Origin: Bacillota bacterium
GTDB taxonomy: Bacteria; Bacillota; Bacilli; Paenibacillales; NBRC-103111
Assembly (NCBI GenBank): GCA_023393235.1
Contig: JAEWMH010000119.1
Location: 1 to 64,000 of the forward strand
Direction of reading: 5' to 3'
DNA length: 64,000 nt
In this document: positions 47,453 to 56,749 of the stretch, piece by piece
How positions within the stretch are numbered: position 1 is the stretch's first letter
How the letters are laid out: the number at the start of each line of letters is the position of its first letter
The notes under the pieces: model-generated
The model's database searches: none
What the model saw: the letters and a program-made list of their open reading frames with translations, nothing else
Told to the model about the DNA's origin: nothing
Position numbers and translations under genes: made by a program

Positions 47453-47914
47453 ATGCTTCACATCTCCAGTTTCATTATACCGGTTTTGGTTATGCTTCCC
47501 AGTGTGAGTTTTATGTTTTTGTCTCCCCGGAATGTGCCGGACCCCGATGAAAAGCGGGTCCATCCGGTTTTATCCGCTGCGGAGGCTGCAGGACGTGTGG
47601 GCACTGTGGTGCTGCCCCTTTTTTATCCAACCCATATAGCCCGTTGGTACGAAGCCGCCGCCCTCGGGGGAATGGCCGTATGTCTGCTGCTGTATTACGC
47701 CGTCTGGATGGTTTATTACCGGCGCGGCAGGGATTTTGCCCGGCTGTTCACTCCGTTATGGGGGATTCCCGTACCGCTGGCCGTGTTCCCGTCCGTCTAT
47801 TTTCTTCTGGCATCTGTGCTTCTCCATGCGGTTCCGCTGGTTGTGGCCGGTCTGGTCTTCGGTGTGGCACATATTGCCGTCAGCCTGCAAACCTACCGCC
47901 GTACGCTCCGGTAA
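47453..47914 (+). CDS. small integral membrane protein of unknown function
   Basis: A 153-residue protein with four predicted transmembrane helices (HISSFIIPVLVMLPSVSFMFL; ALGGMAVCLLLYYAVWMVYY; WGIPVPLAVFPSVYFLLASVLLH; AVPLVVAGLVFGVAHIAV). I do not recognise the family. The loop after the first helix is charged (SPRNVPDPDEKRVHP). The ATG at 47453 has GCGGAGGCAG upstream; the longer open frame upstream overlaps the opposite-strand gene and is not used. Alone between two other single genes. Confidence 0.7.
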   Translation: MLHISSFIIPVLVMLPSVSFMFLSPRNVPDPDEKRVHPVLSAAEAAGRVGTVVLPLFYPTHIARWYEAAALGGMAVCLLLYYAVWMVYYRRGRDFARLFTPLWGIPVPLAVFPSVYFLLASVLLHAVPLVVAGLVFGVAHIAVSLQTYRRTLR

Positions 47915-47938
47915 TTCCCGGAAAAAACACATGGCGGT

Positions 47939-47967
47939 TTGACAAACGGGGGGATCCGTATTATTGT
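47939..47967 (+). promoter_or_regulatory. promoter of the secreted hydrolase gene
   Basis: A consensus TTGACA and TATTGT are 17 bp apart. About 15 bp on, TTAGGTAATTATCTAA is a near-palindrome that could be an operator. Confidence 0.65.
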
Positions 47968-48023
47968 TTAATTAAACATTTAGGTAATTATCTAATTATA
48001 AAATCCGGAAGGACTGATGAAGG

Positions 48024-49727
48024 TTGAAAAAGCAAGCCGCACTTTTATCCTTATCCCTGCTGGTCACCTCAAGTTTGTCCATGCCTGCAGGGGTTATGGG
48101 GGCAGCTGAAGCTCCTGCCCCTGCTTCGGCAGGAAGCCAATCCGCCCCCGTCTCCTCCTCCGCACATGAGCAAAACGCCTTGGTTCCCCTGCGGTATGGG
48201 GCCGAGCTGCTGGGCGCACGGGTGGAATGGAACGAAACGGAGCGGAGTGCCACGGCTGCAAGAGGCTCCTCGGTCCTGAAGGTATGGATTGACTCTGCTG
48301 AAGCGGAGCTGAACGGCGCAAAAATCCATCTTGGTGCACCTGTCCATTTAGTGAAAGAACAGACAATGCTGCCTCTTACGGCTTTGGAGCAATTCGCAGG
48401 GCTGGCATTGGATGGGAGCGGGCAGTTGCCTGTGGCCCAGGATGATCTGACGGTGAAGGCCACAGCCTATGTCTATCATCTTCTTAACGGCAACAGGGAA
48501 CAACTGGCGGCCGGCTCCTCCCCCGAGCTGATGAAGGTCCTCGGTGCCAAAACTGTAGCAGGGACTTTGGCCGAATTCCAGGGTCTGGCCGTCGCTCATC
48601 CCAAGCTGGTGGGTACCAAAACCGAAGTAAACGGTGTCCATTCCAATGTGGTATTGGATTATGAGCTGGATATTCCGCCGGGACGGATTGCGCTGGTGGT
48701 CCGTTTTGACAAACAGGGGAGAGTGGATGATCTTGCCAATGCCCCTGCGGCCTCCACCCATCAGCCTGCTTCTTATGATAGCCCCAATTTGTACACAGAA
48801 CGTGAAATTGTAGTAGGGGAAGGGGAGTTTGCCCTTCCGGGAGCACTGACTCTTCCCAAGGGGGAAGGCCCCTTCCCGCTGGTGATCCTGGTTCACGGCT
48901 CAGGCCCCAATGACCGGGATGAAACCATCGGCGGCGCCAAGCCGTTCCGGGATCTGGCCTCCGGGCTGGCCGCCAAAGGGATCGCCGTACTGCGGTACGA
49001 CAAGGTTACGGCCGAACATTCCCTGAAGGTAATGGCCGACGGTCCCCGGTTCTCCCTGGAGGACGAGACCGTGGCGGATGCCCTGCGGGCGGTGGAACTG
49101 GCCAAAACCCTGAAGGAAATTGACCCCGACAACATCTTCATCGCCGGACACAGCCAAGGCGGTTACGCGCTGCCGCTGATGCTGCAAAAGCCCCAGGGCG
49201 CTTCGGTCAAGGGAGCGGTGCTGCTGTCTGCGCCCAGCGGGAATATGAACGAGGTCCTCGTGGAGCAGCAGGAAGTGGCTCTCCAGCTCCTGAAGGAAAC
49301 AGGCCAGCCTGCAGAATTGGTCGCCCGGCAGGAGGCGGCGGTAGCCGCTTATAAGCGTATGGTGGACATCATCAACGACCCGGTTTATTCCGTGGATCAT
49401 TTGCCGGAGCAATTTCCTTGGGGAGACCCGTACTGGTGGATTGAGCAGCGGGACTATCAGCCAGGGGAGCTGGCCAAAACCCAGTCCACTCCCATGTTCA
49501 TCACTCAAGGAGAGAATGACTGGCAGGTCAGCATGAAACAATATGAGGGCTGGAAGGAAGCGCTGAAGGAACGCAGCAATGTAACCTTCACCTCTTATTC
49601 CTCCGTCAACCATCTGCTGGCCGAGTACGGCTCCGTCTCCATCGGCATGGAATACGGCCAGCCCTCCAATGTAGCCGCCTCTCTGATTGAGGATGTAGCT
49701 AATTGGGTGAAAAAGCTGGCGGAATAA
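48024..49727 (+). CDS. secreted alpha/beta hydrolase with N-terminal stalk and DUF3887-like domain
   Basis: A 567-residue exported protein starting at TTG. The signal peptide (about 1-27, ending in MGAAEA) is followed by a copper-amine-oxidase-like N-terminal repeat (about 45-135: ALVPLRYGAELLGARVEWNE... LVKEQTMLPLTALEQF), a DUF3887-like region (about 140-240), and an alpha/beta hydrolase domain. The latter shows VILVHGSGPNDRDE (oxyanion hole), the nucleophile elbow IAGHSQGGYALP and a late histidine in SVNHLLAEYG. The stalk suggests cell-wall attachment. Substrate unknown, probably an ester. Confidence 0.85.
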   Translation: MKKQAALLSLSLLVTSSLSMPAGVMGAAEAPAPASAGSQSAPVSSSAHEQNALVPLRYGAELLGARVEWNETERSATAARGSSVLKVWIDSAEAELNGAKIHLGAPVHLVKEQTMLPLTALEQFAGLALDGSGQLPVAQDDLTVKATAYVYHLLNGNREQLAAGSSPELMKVLGAKTVAGTLAEFQGLAVAHPKLVGTKTEVNGVHSNVVLDYELDIPPGRIALVVRFDKQGRVDDLANAPAASTHQPASYDSPNLYTEREIVVGEGEFALPGALTLPKGEGPFPLVILVHGSGPNDRDETIGGAKPFRDLASGLAAKGIAVLRYDKVTAEHSLKVMADGPRFSLEDETVADALRAVELAKTLKEIDPDNIFIAGHSQGGYALPLMLQKPQGASVKGAVLLSAPSGNMNEVLVEQQEVALQLLKETGQPAELVARQEAAVAAYKRMVDIINDPVYSVDHLPEQFPWGDPYWWIEQRDYQPGELAKTQSTPMFITQGENDWQVSMKQYEGWKEALKERSNVTFTSYSSVNHLLAEYGSVSIGMEYGQPSNVAASLIEDVANWVKKLAE

Positions 49728-49830
49728 GCGTGTTATTCCAGAGGCTAAGAATGATTTTCATTGGCAGCGCTAAGCTACTTTCGTTACAATAAGCATAAGA
49801 ACAGGATGTGACGGAAGGAAGCGTAGGACG

Positions 49831-50622
49831 ATGCTGGAAATTTCACCGGATGATTTTATTTTGAAGCCCTCCTTTGCCAAAATCCTCTGTGAGCCCGGTT
49901 GGAAATGGCACCGCAGGGAGGAGAGGCTGCCCAATTACGATTTGTTCTATGTGTGGAGCGGGGAAGGGGAGGTGCACCTGAACGGGGTGCAATACCGGAT
50001 CAGCCGGGGAAGCTGCTTTCTGTTCCGTCCCGGCGATGATACCTATGCGGTTCATAATCCCCAGAAGCCGCTGACCCTTACTTATATCCACTTCGATCTT
50101 AACCGGGTACCTGAGCTGGTGCCTGAGCCGTACAGAGTCGTCAAGGAAACTGTGGATTTTGAACGCCTTCTCTCCAGCTATGTGCGGCTGTTTTTGGTGG
50201 AGAAAACCTTCGGGGCAGAGGTGGAGGCTCGGCTGGTGCTGAAGCAGCTGATGATCCATCTGCTCCGGGAGGACCGTGTGGAGGAGCCGGAGGGCGGCGG
50301 TGACAGCGTCCAGCTGACGGAAGCCATCCATGAGGTGGCCAATTACATCCGTCTCCATGCGGCCCGGCATCACAAGCTGGAGGATCTGGCGGCCCGGGCC
50401 AATCTGTCCCCCAAGTATTTCTCCACCAAATTCCGGCTCATGATCGGCCAATCTGTGCAATCCTACATCATCCGTTCCCGCATCGAGCGGGCGGAGCATC
50501 TGCTCCGGTATGCCGGATTGTCCGTATCCGAGGTGGCCCATGAGCTGGGGTACCGGGATGTGTTTTTCTTCAGCCGCCAGTTCAAGCATTACACAGGCAA
50601 AAGCCCTTCGGAGATGCGGTAG
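49831..50622 (+). CDS. AraC-family transcriptional regulator
   Basis: A 263-residue protein. An N-terminal cupin-like sugar-sensing domain (about 15-140, with LFYVWSGEGEVHLNGVQYRISRGSCFLFRPGDDTYA) is followed by two HTH motifs in the C-terminal 100 residues (LEDLAARANLSPKYFSTKFRLMIGQSVQSYI and SVSEVAHELGYRDVFFFSRQFKHYTGKSPSEMR). Such regulators typically activate sugar-use operons. The next gene is on the other strand, so its target is not obvious. The ribosome site GACGGAAGGAAGCG precedes the ATG. Confidence 0.9.
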   Translation: MLEISPDDFILKPSFAKILCEPGWKWHRREERLPNYDLFYVWSGEGEVHLNGVQYRISRGSCFLFRPGDDTYAVHNPQKPLTLTYIHFDLNRVPELVPEPYRVVKETVDFERLLSSYVRLFLVEKTFGAEVEARLVLKQLMIHLLREDRVEEPEGGGDSVQLTEAIHEVANYIRLHAARHHKLEDLAARANLSPKYFSTKFRLMIGQSVQSYIIRSRIERAEHLLRYAGLSVSEVAHELGYRDVFFFSRQFKHYTGKSPSEMR

Positions 50623-50638
50623 GAGCATCGCCCTAAAT

Positions 50639-50685
50639 AGCCCGATGAAGGATTCTGCAGACAGGATTCCTTCATCGGGCTGTTT
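50639..50685. terminator. bidirectional terminator
   Basis: AGCCCGATGAAGGA (50639-50652) pairs perfectly with TCCTTCATCGGGCT (50668-50681), followed by GTTT. Confidence 0.8.
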
Positions 50686-50696
50686 GGTGAGATGAG

Positions 50697-52664
50697 CTAC
50701 CGGAGCGCAGGCTCCGCATCCATAATGTTGTAGGCGGGCAGCGCCAGGCGGCCGAGGAAGTCCTCATCGATTTTGCCTGCGAGATATTGATTGCCGAAGA
50801 GCATATCGTATTGGAGCAGCCGGTAATCCTCCACCAGAGCACTGGCCTCCTCCGGCACGATCCCGGACAGGGTATTCCCGCTGTCGATGGTCAGATTGCG
50901 CAGGAGACCCGGCAGCGCAGGATAAAGCTCCGCATTCAGGGCGAATTGCCCGGCGGGTTCAATTCCCAATGCCTTCAGCGCAAAGGATCCCAGGAAGGAC
51001 GAACTGATGGTGGCAGGCAGTTCTGCCTTCACCGGAACATTGGTCCAGGTGACCAAGGGAACGGAACGCATGCTGCGCAGCTCCTCCAAACTCCATTCCT
51101 CGGTTAGGGGGGAGCCGATAAAGCCTGTTTGCCGGTAGACGTCGTAATCATAACCCAGCATAGGCAGATGGTCGCCGTAGAAGACAATATAGGCAGGCTC
51201 CTCCTTCTCCTCAAAATAATCAATCAGCATCTTCAGGCTGGCGTCGGCATCCTTGGCCCCCTGGGTGTAGGTGTTGATGATCTGTTTGGCCTCATCCGTC
51301 AAATCCCCGTCGATGGCAATGTCCGTCTGCCCGTACCGGTCATCGTTATAAGGCCCGTGGTTTTGCATGGTAACCGCGTAAATGAATACCGGCTCCTTCG
51401 ACTTCTCCACCTCCCGGATAATGCTGCGGGAAACCTCGCTATCGGCAATGAAGGAGCCTTTGTACTCCGGCTCCGTGAAGTGGCTCAGGCTTTTGAAGCC
51501 TTCAAAGCCCATCCACTTGTACACGTTATTCCGGTTCCAGAACCAGCCTTCGTAGGAATGGACGGCAAGGCTGCGGTAGCCGCGGCTTTCAAAAAAACTG
51601 GCCAAGCTGGGGATGGGCTGGCTGATATACTGCTGGTAAGGCACGGAACCGCTGGGCAAAAAGCTGGTGGAAAACCCAGTCAGCACCTCAAACTCCACGT
51701 TGCTGGTGCCTCCCCCAAACTGGGGGGTGAGCATGGTGCTGGCCCCGTAGCGCTCTTGGAGGCGGTGGATGGTGGGCAGCGGGTCTTCGCTGAAGGTCAC
51801 TCCCGGCAGAAGTGTCGGGTCCCAGAAAGCTTCGCTCATCACAAAAATAACGTGGGGCAGCTTCCCTCCAGGCTCCTCCGTACCCGCCGTTTCTGCCGCA
51901 GTCAAGGACGTTCTTCCCCGGGAGGAGGAGAGTTTGGCGGCAATGCTGTCAATGGCCTGCTCTCCGTACCCGGTTGGTTTGGTGATAATGGAATTTTTCA
52001 CATTTAGGGTAAAAGCCAGGGCAAAGCCGTTGTTGCCGTAGTTCTCCTGCTGGTTCCAGATGATCTGGGCAACACCTGCCTGATTCAGCATCCGGTTGGC
52101 CCACGTACTCTGGAAGGCGAAGGAGGCCAACCCCGCCGCGGCTACCAGAACCAGGCCGAGCCGGCTCCACCAGGAGGGGGCAAAACGTCCCAGCTTTACC
52201 CGCAAAATGACCAGCGCCGCCACCACCAGAACGATACCGCCGATGCGGATATACGCATAGGAGCCGGTAACCAGCGGTGCAATGTTCATTCCCTCCTGGT
52301 TCAGCAGGATATCCCAAGGGAAGAAGGGCTCGCCGATGAGTCTGATCTTGAAGTAGCTGATCAACGATCCCAGCGATAATAACAGAGTAGCCGTCGCCAT
52401 GGCAGACAGAAGGGATCCGATAACGCCATAACACAGCAGAAGCAGAAAAAAGGTGAGCAGGGCATTCAGCAGAAAAATACTGCGGCTTCCATCCATCCAG
52501 GAACGCACCTCGGTAAAGGAGCCTCTGGTCATCCATTCCATGCCCAGACCCAGGGCCAGGGCGGCGATACCCAGGATTGCCGAAATGCCAACGGACTGCC
52601 ACAGCGTAAGGGGAGGACGTTTGCGGACAGGAAGCCTGCGGAGGGCAAGCCGGGTTTGTCTCAT
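50697..52664 (-). CDS. LTA synthase-like membrane sulfatase
   Basis: A 655-residue protein. Five transmembrane helices in the first 190 residues are followed by an extracellular sulfatase/phosphoglycerol-transferase domain. Catalytic landmarks are HVIFVMSEAFWD (metal aspartate/glutamate side), FGGGTSNVEFEVLTG with the nucleophilic threonine, YSYEG-like HSYEGWFWNRNNVYKWMGF, and IVFYGDHLPMLG for the second metal site. The domain order fits LtaS/MdoB relatives that polymerise or transfer phosphoglycerol. The ribosome site AGGAAAGGTGTG precedes the ATG. It lies behind a structured leader ending in a terminator. Confidence 0.9.
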   Translation of the reverse strand: MRQTRLALRRLPVRKRPPLTLWQSVGISAILGIAALALGLGMEWMTRGSFTEVRSWMDGSRSIFLLNALLTFFLLLLCYGVIGSLLSAMATATLLLSLGSLISYFKIRLIGEPFFPWDILLNQEGMNIAPLVTGSYAYIRIGGIVLVVAALVILRVKLGRFAPSWWSRLGLVLVAAAGLASFAFQSTWANRMLNQAGVAQIIWNQQENYGNNGFALAFTLNVKNSIITKPTGYGEQAIDSIAAKLSSSRGRTSLTAAETAGTEEPGGKLPHVIFVMSEAFWDPTLLPGVTFSEDPLPTIHRLQERYGASTMLTPQFGGGTSNVEFEVLTGFSTSFLPSGSVPYQQYISQPIPSLASFFESRGYRSLAVHSYEGWFWNRNNVYKWMGFEGFKSLSHFTEPEYKGSFIADSEVSRSIIREVEKSKEPVFIYAVTMQNHGPYNDDRYGQTDIAIDGDLTDEAKQIINTYTQGAKDADASLKMLIDYFEEKEEPAYIVFYGDHLPMLGYDYDVYRQTGFIGSPLTEEWSLEELRSMRSVPLVTWTNVPVKAELPATISSSFLGSFALKALGIEPAGQFALNAELYPALPGLLRNLTIDSGNTLSGIVPEEASALVEDYRLLQYDMLFGNQYLAGKIDEDFLGRLALPAYNIMDAEPALR

Positions 52665-52704
52665 GATTTCACACCTTTCCTAATCAAAAATGGCTTGGGG
52701 CAGT

Positions 52705-52835
52705 AAAAAAGGAGCCTGCGCATATCGGCAGGCTCCGCAAGTTTGTAACTGAAGGTGTTTCGGCAACCCCGCGCGCCGGTACGCACCGGCTTACAGGACG
52801 GCCCCAAGCGCCTGTACCTTTTATGGTAGCAGCGA
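52705..52835 (-). ncRNA. structured leader RNA with terminator upstream of the LTA synthase-like gene
   Basis: On the minus strand, a hairpin TACAGG...CCTGTA (52811-52816 with 52792-52797), a perfect hairpin GCCGGT/ACCGGC (52785-52790 with 52775-52780), an unpaired GGGGTTGCCGAAACACC stretch, and then a terminator GGAGCCTGC/GCAGGCTCC (52711-52736) with a T-run. The terminator stands before, not after, the gene. It may simply end the preceding MFS transcript, but the extra conserved-looking hairpins suggest an attenuator. I could not match it to a named riboswitch. Confidence 0.45.
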
Positions 52836-52883
52836 GGATTGAACGAACTGTGAATCAAATGTAAAGGAAATGTAAATTCACGC

Positions 52884-54143
52884 TTACTCCCCGGACCAGG
52901 AGCGGACAGTGGTGTCGGCAGGCAGCAGGAACGTCAGCAGTCCCAGCAGAGGCAGCACCGAGCACATTTTCATCACAAAGCTGATGCTGGTAAAGTCGGC
53001 CATCGCCCCCAGGGCAACGGAGCCCAAGGCTCCCATCCCAAAAGCCAGGCCGGTAATGAGGCCGGATACGGTCCCGATTTTGCCGGGAACCAGCTCCTGG
53101 GCATATACCACAGTCACCGAGAAGCTGGAGAGCAGGATAAAGCCCATCACCGCCAGAAGAGGCAGCGCCCAGAAGGTGTTGGCATACGGCAGCAGGAGCG
53201 CAAACGGGGCGCTGCCCAGCATGGAGAAAAACAGGATGTTCTTCCGCCCCCACCGGTCTCCCAGCGGTCCCCCGAAGAAGGTCCCTACGGCCCCGGCGGC
53301 CAGAAAGGTGAAGATGTACCATTGGGCGTTGCCGATGCTGGTATTCAGTACGTCGCGGAGATAAAACGCGTAATAGTTGGATATACAGGCGGAATACCAG
53401 GATCTGGCGAATACCAGCACCACCAGCATAATCACGGCATTGCGGATTTTGCGCTTGCGTTCGGGACTGAAAACGGTGGCGTTTGCTGCTCTGGCGGCCC
53501 GAGGATTAGCGGTGATGTAAGCCTTATACCACTTGGCAACAAACCATTGGACCAGAATGGCGGCGCCGGCGACAAAGGTGAAGTAGATGGCGCCGAATTG
53601 TTTGGCGGTGACGAAAATCAGCGCAGTCATAATGGGGCCGAGGGACTGGCCAGCGTTGCCGCCTACCTGGAAAATGGATTGGGCCAACCCCCGCTGGCGC
53701 GGAGAAGCGGCCATGTTGGCCACCCGGGAGCCTTCCGGATGGAAAACTGCCGAGCCCAGGCCGATGAGCACCACAGCTACAATGACCTGCCAATATTGGT
53801 TGGCGAAGGCTAAGGTCAGCATGCCGAAGAAGCTGGCCACCATTCCGGTGGGAAGCAGCCAGGGCGACGGCTTTTTATCCGTATACAGTCCTACGACGGG
53901 CTGGAGAATGGAGGAGGTGACATTGAGTCCGAAGATGACGAAGCCTACCTGCAGATACGTCAGGTTCATGCCGTCCTCCAGAATCGGCAGAATGCTCTGG
54001 ATAACCGATTGCATGGAGTCATTCAGCAGATGGACCAGACTGATGGCGAATAAAATGCTGTAGATGGTCGCATTATTCCCGGTTGATGCGGGACCGGAGC
54101 CTTGGGCGGCTCCTCCCTTTAGCTGTGATGCGGATACGGACAC
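52884..54143 (-). CDS. MFS transporter of the fosmidomycin-resistance (Fsr) type
   Basis: A 419-residue protein with about twelve hydrophobic segments. The start SILFAISLVHLLNDSMQSVIQSILPILEDGMNLTYLQVGFVIFGLNVTSSILQPVVGLYTDKKP is characteristic of Fsr-like exporters. GSAVFHPEGSRVAN is another hallmark. It starts at GTG with GGAAAGGAGAGC upstream. Likely exports a drug or metabolite. A TTTGCAAA palindrome lies just before its ribosome site. Confidence 0.87.
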   Translation of the reverse strand: MSVSASQLKGGAAQGSGPASTGNNATIYSILFAISLVHLLNDSMQSVIQSILPILEDGMNLTYLQVGFVIFGLNVTSSILQPVVGLYTDKKPSPWLLPTGMVASFFGMLTLAFANQYWQVIVAVVLIGLGSAVFHPEGSRVANMAASPRQRGLAQSIFQVGGNAGQSLGPIMTALIFVTAKQFGAIYFTFVAGAAILVQWFVAKWYKAYITANPRAARAANATVFSPERKRKIRNAVIMLVVLVFARSWYSACISNYYAFYLRDVLNTSIGNAQWYIFTFLAAGAVGTFFGGPLGDRWGRKNILFFSMLGSAPFALLLPYANTFWALPLLAVMGFILLSSFSVTVVYAQELVPGKIGTVSGLITGLAFGMGALGSVALGAMADFTSISFVMKMCSVLPLLGLLTFLLPADTTVRSWSGE

Positions 54144-54161
54144 GATTTTGCTCTCCTTTCC

Positions 54162-54184
54162 AGGGGTGTTTGCAAACCCGGCCT
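54162..54184. promoter_or_regulatory. TTTGCAAA palindrome before the Fsr-like gene
   Basis: AGGGGTGTTTGCAAACCCGGCCT is nearly palindromic about its centre and shares TGTTTGCAAAC with the palindrome at 20721. Its place next to the ribosome site suggests an operator or an RNA hairpin. Confidence 0.4.
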
Positions 54185-54192
54185 AATAGGCA

Positions 54193-54230
54193 AACCGGCC
54201 TCGGCCGCATGGAATGCGGGAAGCCGGCTT
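54193..54230 (-). terminator. hairpin after the psd gene
   Basis: AACCGGC (54193-54199) pairs with GCCGG near 54223, with CCGCAT/ATGCGG (54205-54219) inside. T-run on the minus strand is weak. Confidence 0.45.
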
Positions 54231-54253
54231 ATTTTGGGTTGAATATAAATCGG

Positions 54254-55042
54254 TTATTTGGTGTGGAGAACCCCTAAGGCTTCTCCCATCTTGACCTTTT
54301 TGCCCGTTTGCAGATCGGGTCTGGGGGTGAAGGTTCCGTTCTCAAAAAGGAGCACCACCGTGGAGCCAAATTCGAAATAGGCCAGATCGCAGCCGCGGGT
54401 GAGACAATCCGGCAGCGGAGTTGCATATTGAATGCTGCTGACATTCATCGCGCCTACCTTGACCACCGCCAGCTCGCCGTAATCATGGCGGATATAGGTC
54501 ACCAGGCGTTCGTTGCGGGACAGGACACGCTTCATGTGGACCAGCCCGAAATCGTTCACCGGATATACCTTGCCGGGGATATGCTCCTTCTCCAGGATTT
54601 TGCCGGTAACCGGAGAATGGATCCGGTGGTAATCGGTGGGGCTTAAGTAGAGCACCATAAAGAATCCGTCCGTATAGCTGACAAGCCGGGGCGATTCATT
54701 CAGCAGCTCCTCCAGGGTATAGTCCTGGCCTTTAATCTGAAGAAGCTGTCCCTCCCGGATGGGGCCGATGCCGGTGATCATGGAATCCACTGGACTGACG
54801 GCAATATCCGCATCCTTGGCGATAGGGCGCAAGCCAGGCTTCAGCCGCCGAGAGAAGAAATCATTCAGCGACGCATATTCCCGGACATGCTTCTCCGCAT
54901 CCTCCACCCGGATCCCGTACGTGCGGGCAAACCAGGGGATCAGCCTGCGGCTAACCCTGGATTTGGCGAAGGAGCCGGTCAGTCGTGATATAGATTTGCG
55001 GGAGGATAATTCTGTCAGCAATCGAAAAAAACGCTTCGCCAT
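54254..55042 (-). CDS. psd: phosphatidylserine decarboxylase
   Basis: A 262-residue proenzyme. The self-cleavage motif is FGST at 225-228, with the pyruvoyl-forming serine at 227. The histidine in YHRIHSPV (about 142) and the aspartate in SPVDSMI (86) complete the triad seen in the family. It makes phosphatidylethanolamine from phosphatidylserine at the membrane. It lies between the HD-HAD fusion and the Fsr-like gene on the same strand, with a 93-bp gap on the 5' side. Confidence 0.93.
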   Translation of the reverse strand: MAKRFFRLLTELSSRKSISRLTGSFAKSRVSRRLIPWFARTYGIRVEDAEKHVREYASLNDFFSRRLKPGLRPIAKDADIAVSPVDSMITGIGPIREGQLLQIKGQDYTLEELLNESPRLVSYTDGFFMVLYLSPTDYHRIHSPVTGKILEKEHIPGKVYPVNDFGLVHMKRVLSRNERLVTYIRHDYGELAVVKVGAMNVSSIQYATPLPDCLTRGCDLAYFEFGSTVVLLFENGTFTPRPDLQTGKKVKMGEALGVLHTK

Positions 55043-55135
55043 AGGCGCAATTCACCTGTTTCCTTCTGATGTTGGTGCCAATACCATCTATATATACTAC
55101 CATTCCGCTTTCCATCTGTCACCATCCGGCTTTGA

Positions 55136-56557
55136 TCAGCTTTTGGCCGTTTCGTGGAGCAGAGCTTCCAAAACCAGCGCAACGCCGTCCCGGTCATGGG
55201 AAACGGTGATTTCCGCGGCCATTTCCTTCAATTCGGGGATAGCGTTGCCCATAGCCACAGGCCAGCCGCAGATGCCGAACAGCCCCACGTCATTGTAATC
55301 ATCGCCAAAAGCCATAACCTCCCCGAGGGGAAGTCCGAGGCTTGCACACAGTCTGGATACCCCCGCTTCCTTGGAGGCCCGGGTAGAGGAAATCTGCACC
55401 AGTTGCCCGTGGTCGGTGAGGAGCAGATTTACGCTCTCCGCGAACGCCGTCCGCAGCTCTTCGAAGAAGCCGCAGCGGGTCAACAGCACCTTGGTGGCTG
55501 ACAGCTTCCGGAGCTGCTCCAGGGGTTTCACCTCAGGATTGTGGTCGGTCCGCAGCCCTTCGCTGTAATCCAGGGGGCGGGCGCTAAACCATTCGTCCCG
55601 GACCTCCATGCTGATTTCAATTTCCGCATCGCGCTGCAGGCAAAAATCCACAACCCGGGCGGTGAGAGCGGCATCGATGCCTTCATGCCATTCCAGTCCT
55701 GTGTTCGGGCAGGAGAATTGAGCCCCGTTGTAGTAAATGAAGGAGCCGATGGACAACAGCTCCTCGGGCAGGATCTGCTTGACGGTGCGGGGCGAGCGTG
55801 CCGTGGCAAAGATGATATGGATGCCCTGCCGGTGGCAGTCCAGCACGGCCTTGGCGTTGCGCGGGGACACCTCCTTGCGGGAGTTGAGCAGGGTGCCGTC
55901 CAAATCCAGCACAACAGCCGAGCAGCGGGGCTTTACAGGCAAACGGAGAGCCCGCTCCAGCTCCCCATGGGCCTCCCGCAGCCAGGGATGTATCACGCGG
56001 AGCGTATCCCGCCGCTCCCACAGGTAAGAAAGGTAGGCGTACACGCCGTGGTCCAAGGAACGCTCCAGGTCTGCGTGCAGTCTGTCCAGATACGGTGGCG
56101 TTCCCGTTTGGTCCCAGGCAATTTTGTCCGCCACAAACAATATCCGGTCCAATAGGCTAGATCCTGCCCGGAGTGTGGTGTGGCATCCCACTGCATCCAG
56201 AATTTCTGTGTCGCGGATTCCAAAAATGTCTTCAGCCATAACCCGGGACAGCTTCTGGTGGATGATCATGGGGAACTGCTCTTCCTCGGGAAGCACCTCT
56301 ACCTGCAGGTTCCGCGCAACCTCAACCCGGGTATCTGCGGGAAACACGGCGCTGATGTCATGGAGCCAGCCGGCCGCCTCCGCTGCTTGGGGATCGCCTC
56401 CGAAGCGAAGAGCGGTGATGCGGGCTTCCTCGCCCACCTCCATAGAATGGAGGGCAGTGGCCGGACAGCCGTTGCCGGTAAGAAACGCGCTGACGTCGCT
56501 TTTTAAGTCGCCGGTCAGCCCTATTCCCTGCAGTAGCTTCTCGAACATTACATGCAT
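55136..56557 (-). CDS. fusion of a YqeK-like HD domain and a Cof-type HAD phosphatase
   Basis: A 473-residue two-domain protein. Residues about 1-195 are an HD-domain hydrolase like YqeK (H37, WLHD at 64-67, H100, GCHTT around 126), the group that cleaves diadenosine tetraphosphate. From about 210 on comes a Cof/HAD-IIB phosphatase: motif I VVLDLDGTLLNSRKE, motif II FATARS, K in ASKEAGVSRL and motif IV MAFGDDYNDVGLF. In other Bacilli these are separate genes. The ATG at 56557 is my best start; a GTG at 56569 is possible. It likely handles dinucleotide or small phosphate substrates in the cytoplasm. Confidence 0.83.
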   Translation of the reverse strand: MHVMFEKLLQGIGLTGDLKSDVSAFLTGNGCPATALHSMEVGEEARITALRFGGDPQAAEAAGWLHDISAVFPADTRVEVARNLQVEVLPEEEQFPMIIHQKLSRVMAEDIFGIRDTEILDAVGCHTTLRAGSSLLDRILFVADKIAWDQTGTPPYLDRLHADLERSLDHGVYAYLSYLWERRDTLRVIHPWLREAHGELERALRLPVKPRCSAVVLDLDGTLLNSRKEVSPRNAKAVLDCHRQGIHIIFATARSPRTVKQILPEELLSIGSFIYYNGAQFSCPNTGLEWHEGIDAALTARVVDFCLQRDAEIEISMEVRDEWFSARPLDYSEGLRTDHNPEVKPLEQLRKLSATKVLLTRCGFFEELRTAFAESVNLLLTDHGQLVQISSTRASKEAGVSRLCASLGLPLGEVMAFGDDYNDVGLFGICGWPVAMGNAIPELKEMAAEITVSHDRDGVALVLEALLHETAKS

Positions 56558-56749
56558 ATGGGGAATCACTCGCCTTTCGGAGGTGCGGATGGACAAACAG
56601 TTAGGGTGATTATAAAGGAAGCGGGCAGGTATTCCAATGATCTTTGATACTCGGACCAAGCAGGAGGAAATTCTCCCTGGAACGCTTAACCCATTTTCTG
56701 CGTAGTAGTTTTATTTCCAACGGATGGATAATGGCTGCGGGGGGATACG

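Noticed and set aside
52705..52835. c-di-GMP or c-di-AMP riboswitch upstream of the LTA synthase-like gene
   Set aside because: GGGGTTGCCGA recalls the 3' end of the c-di-GMP-I aptamer, but the other conserved segments are missing, and the ydaO hallmarks are absent too.
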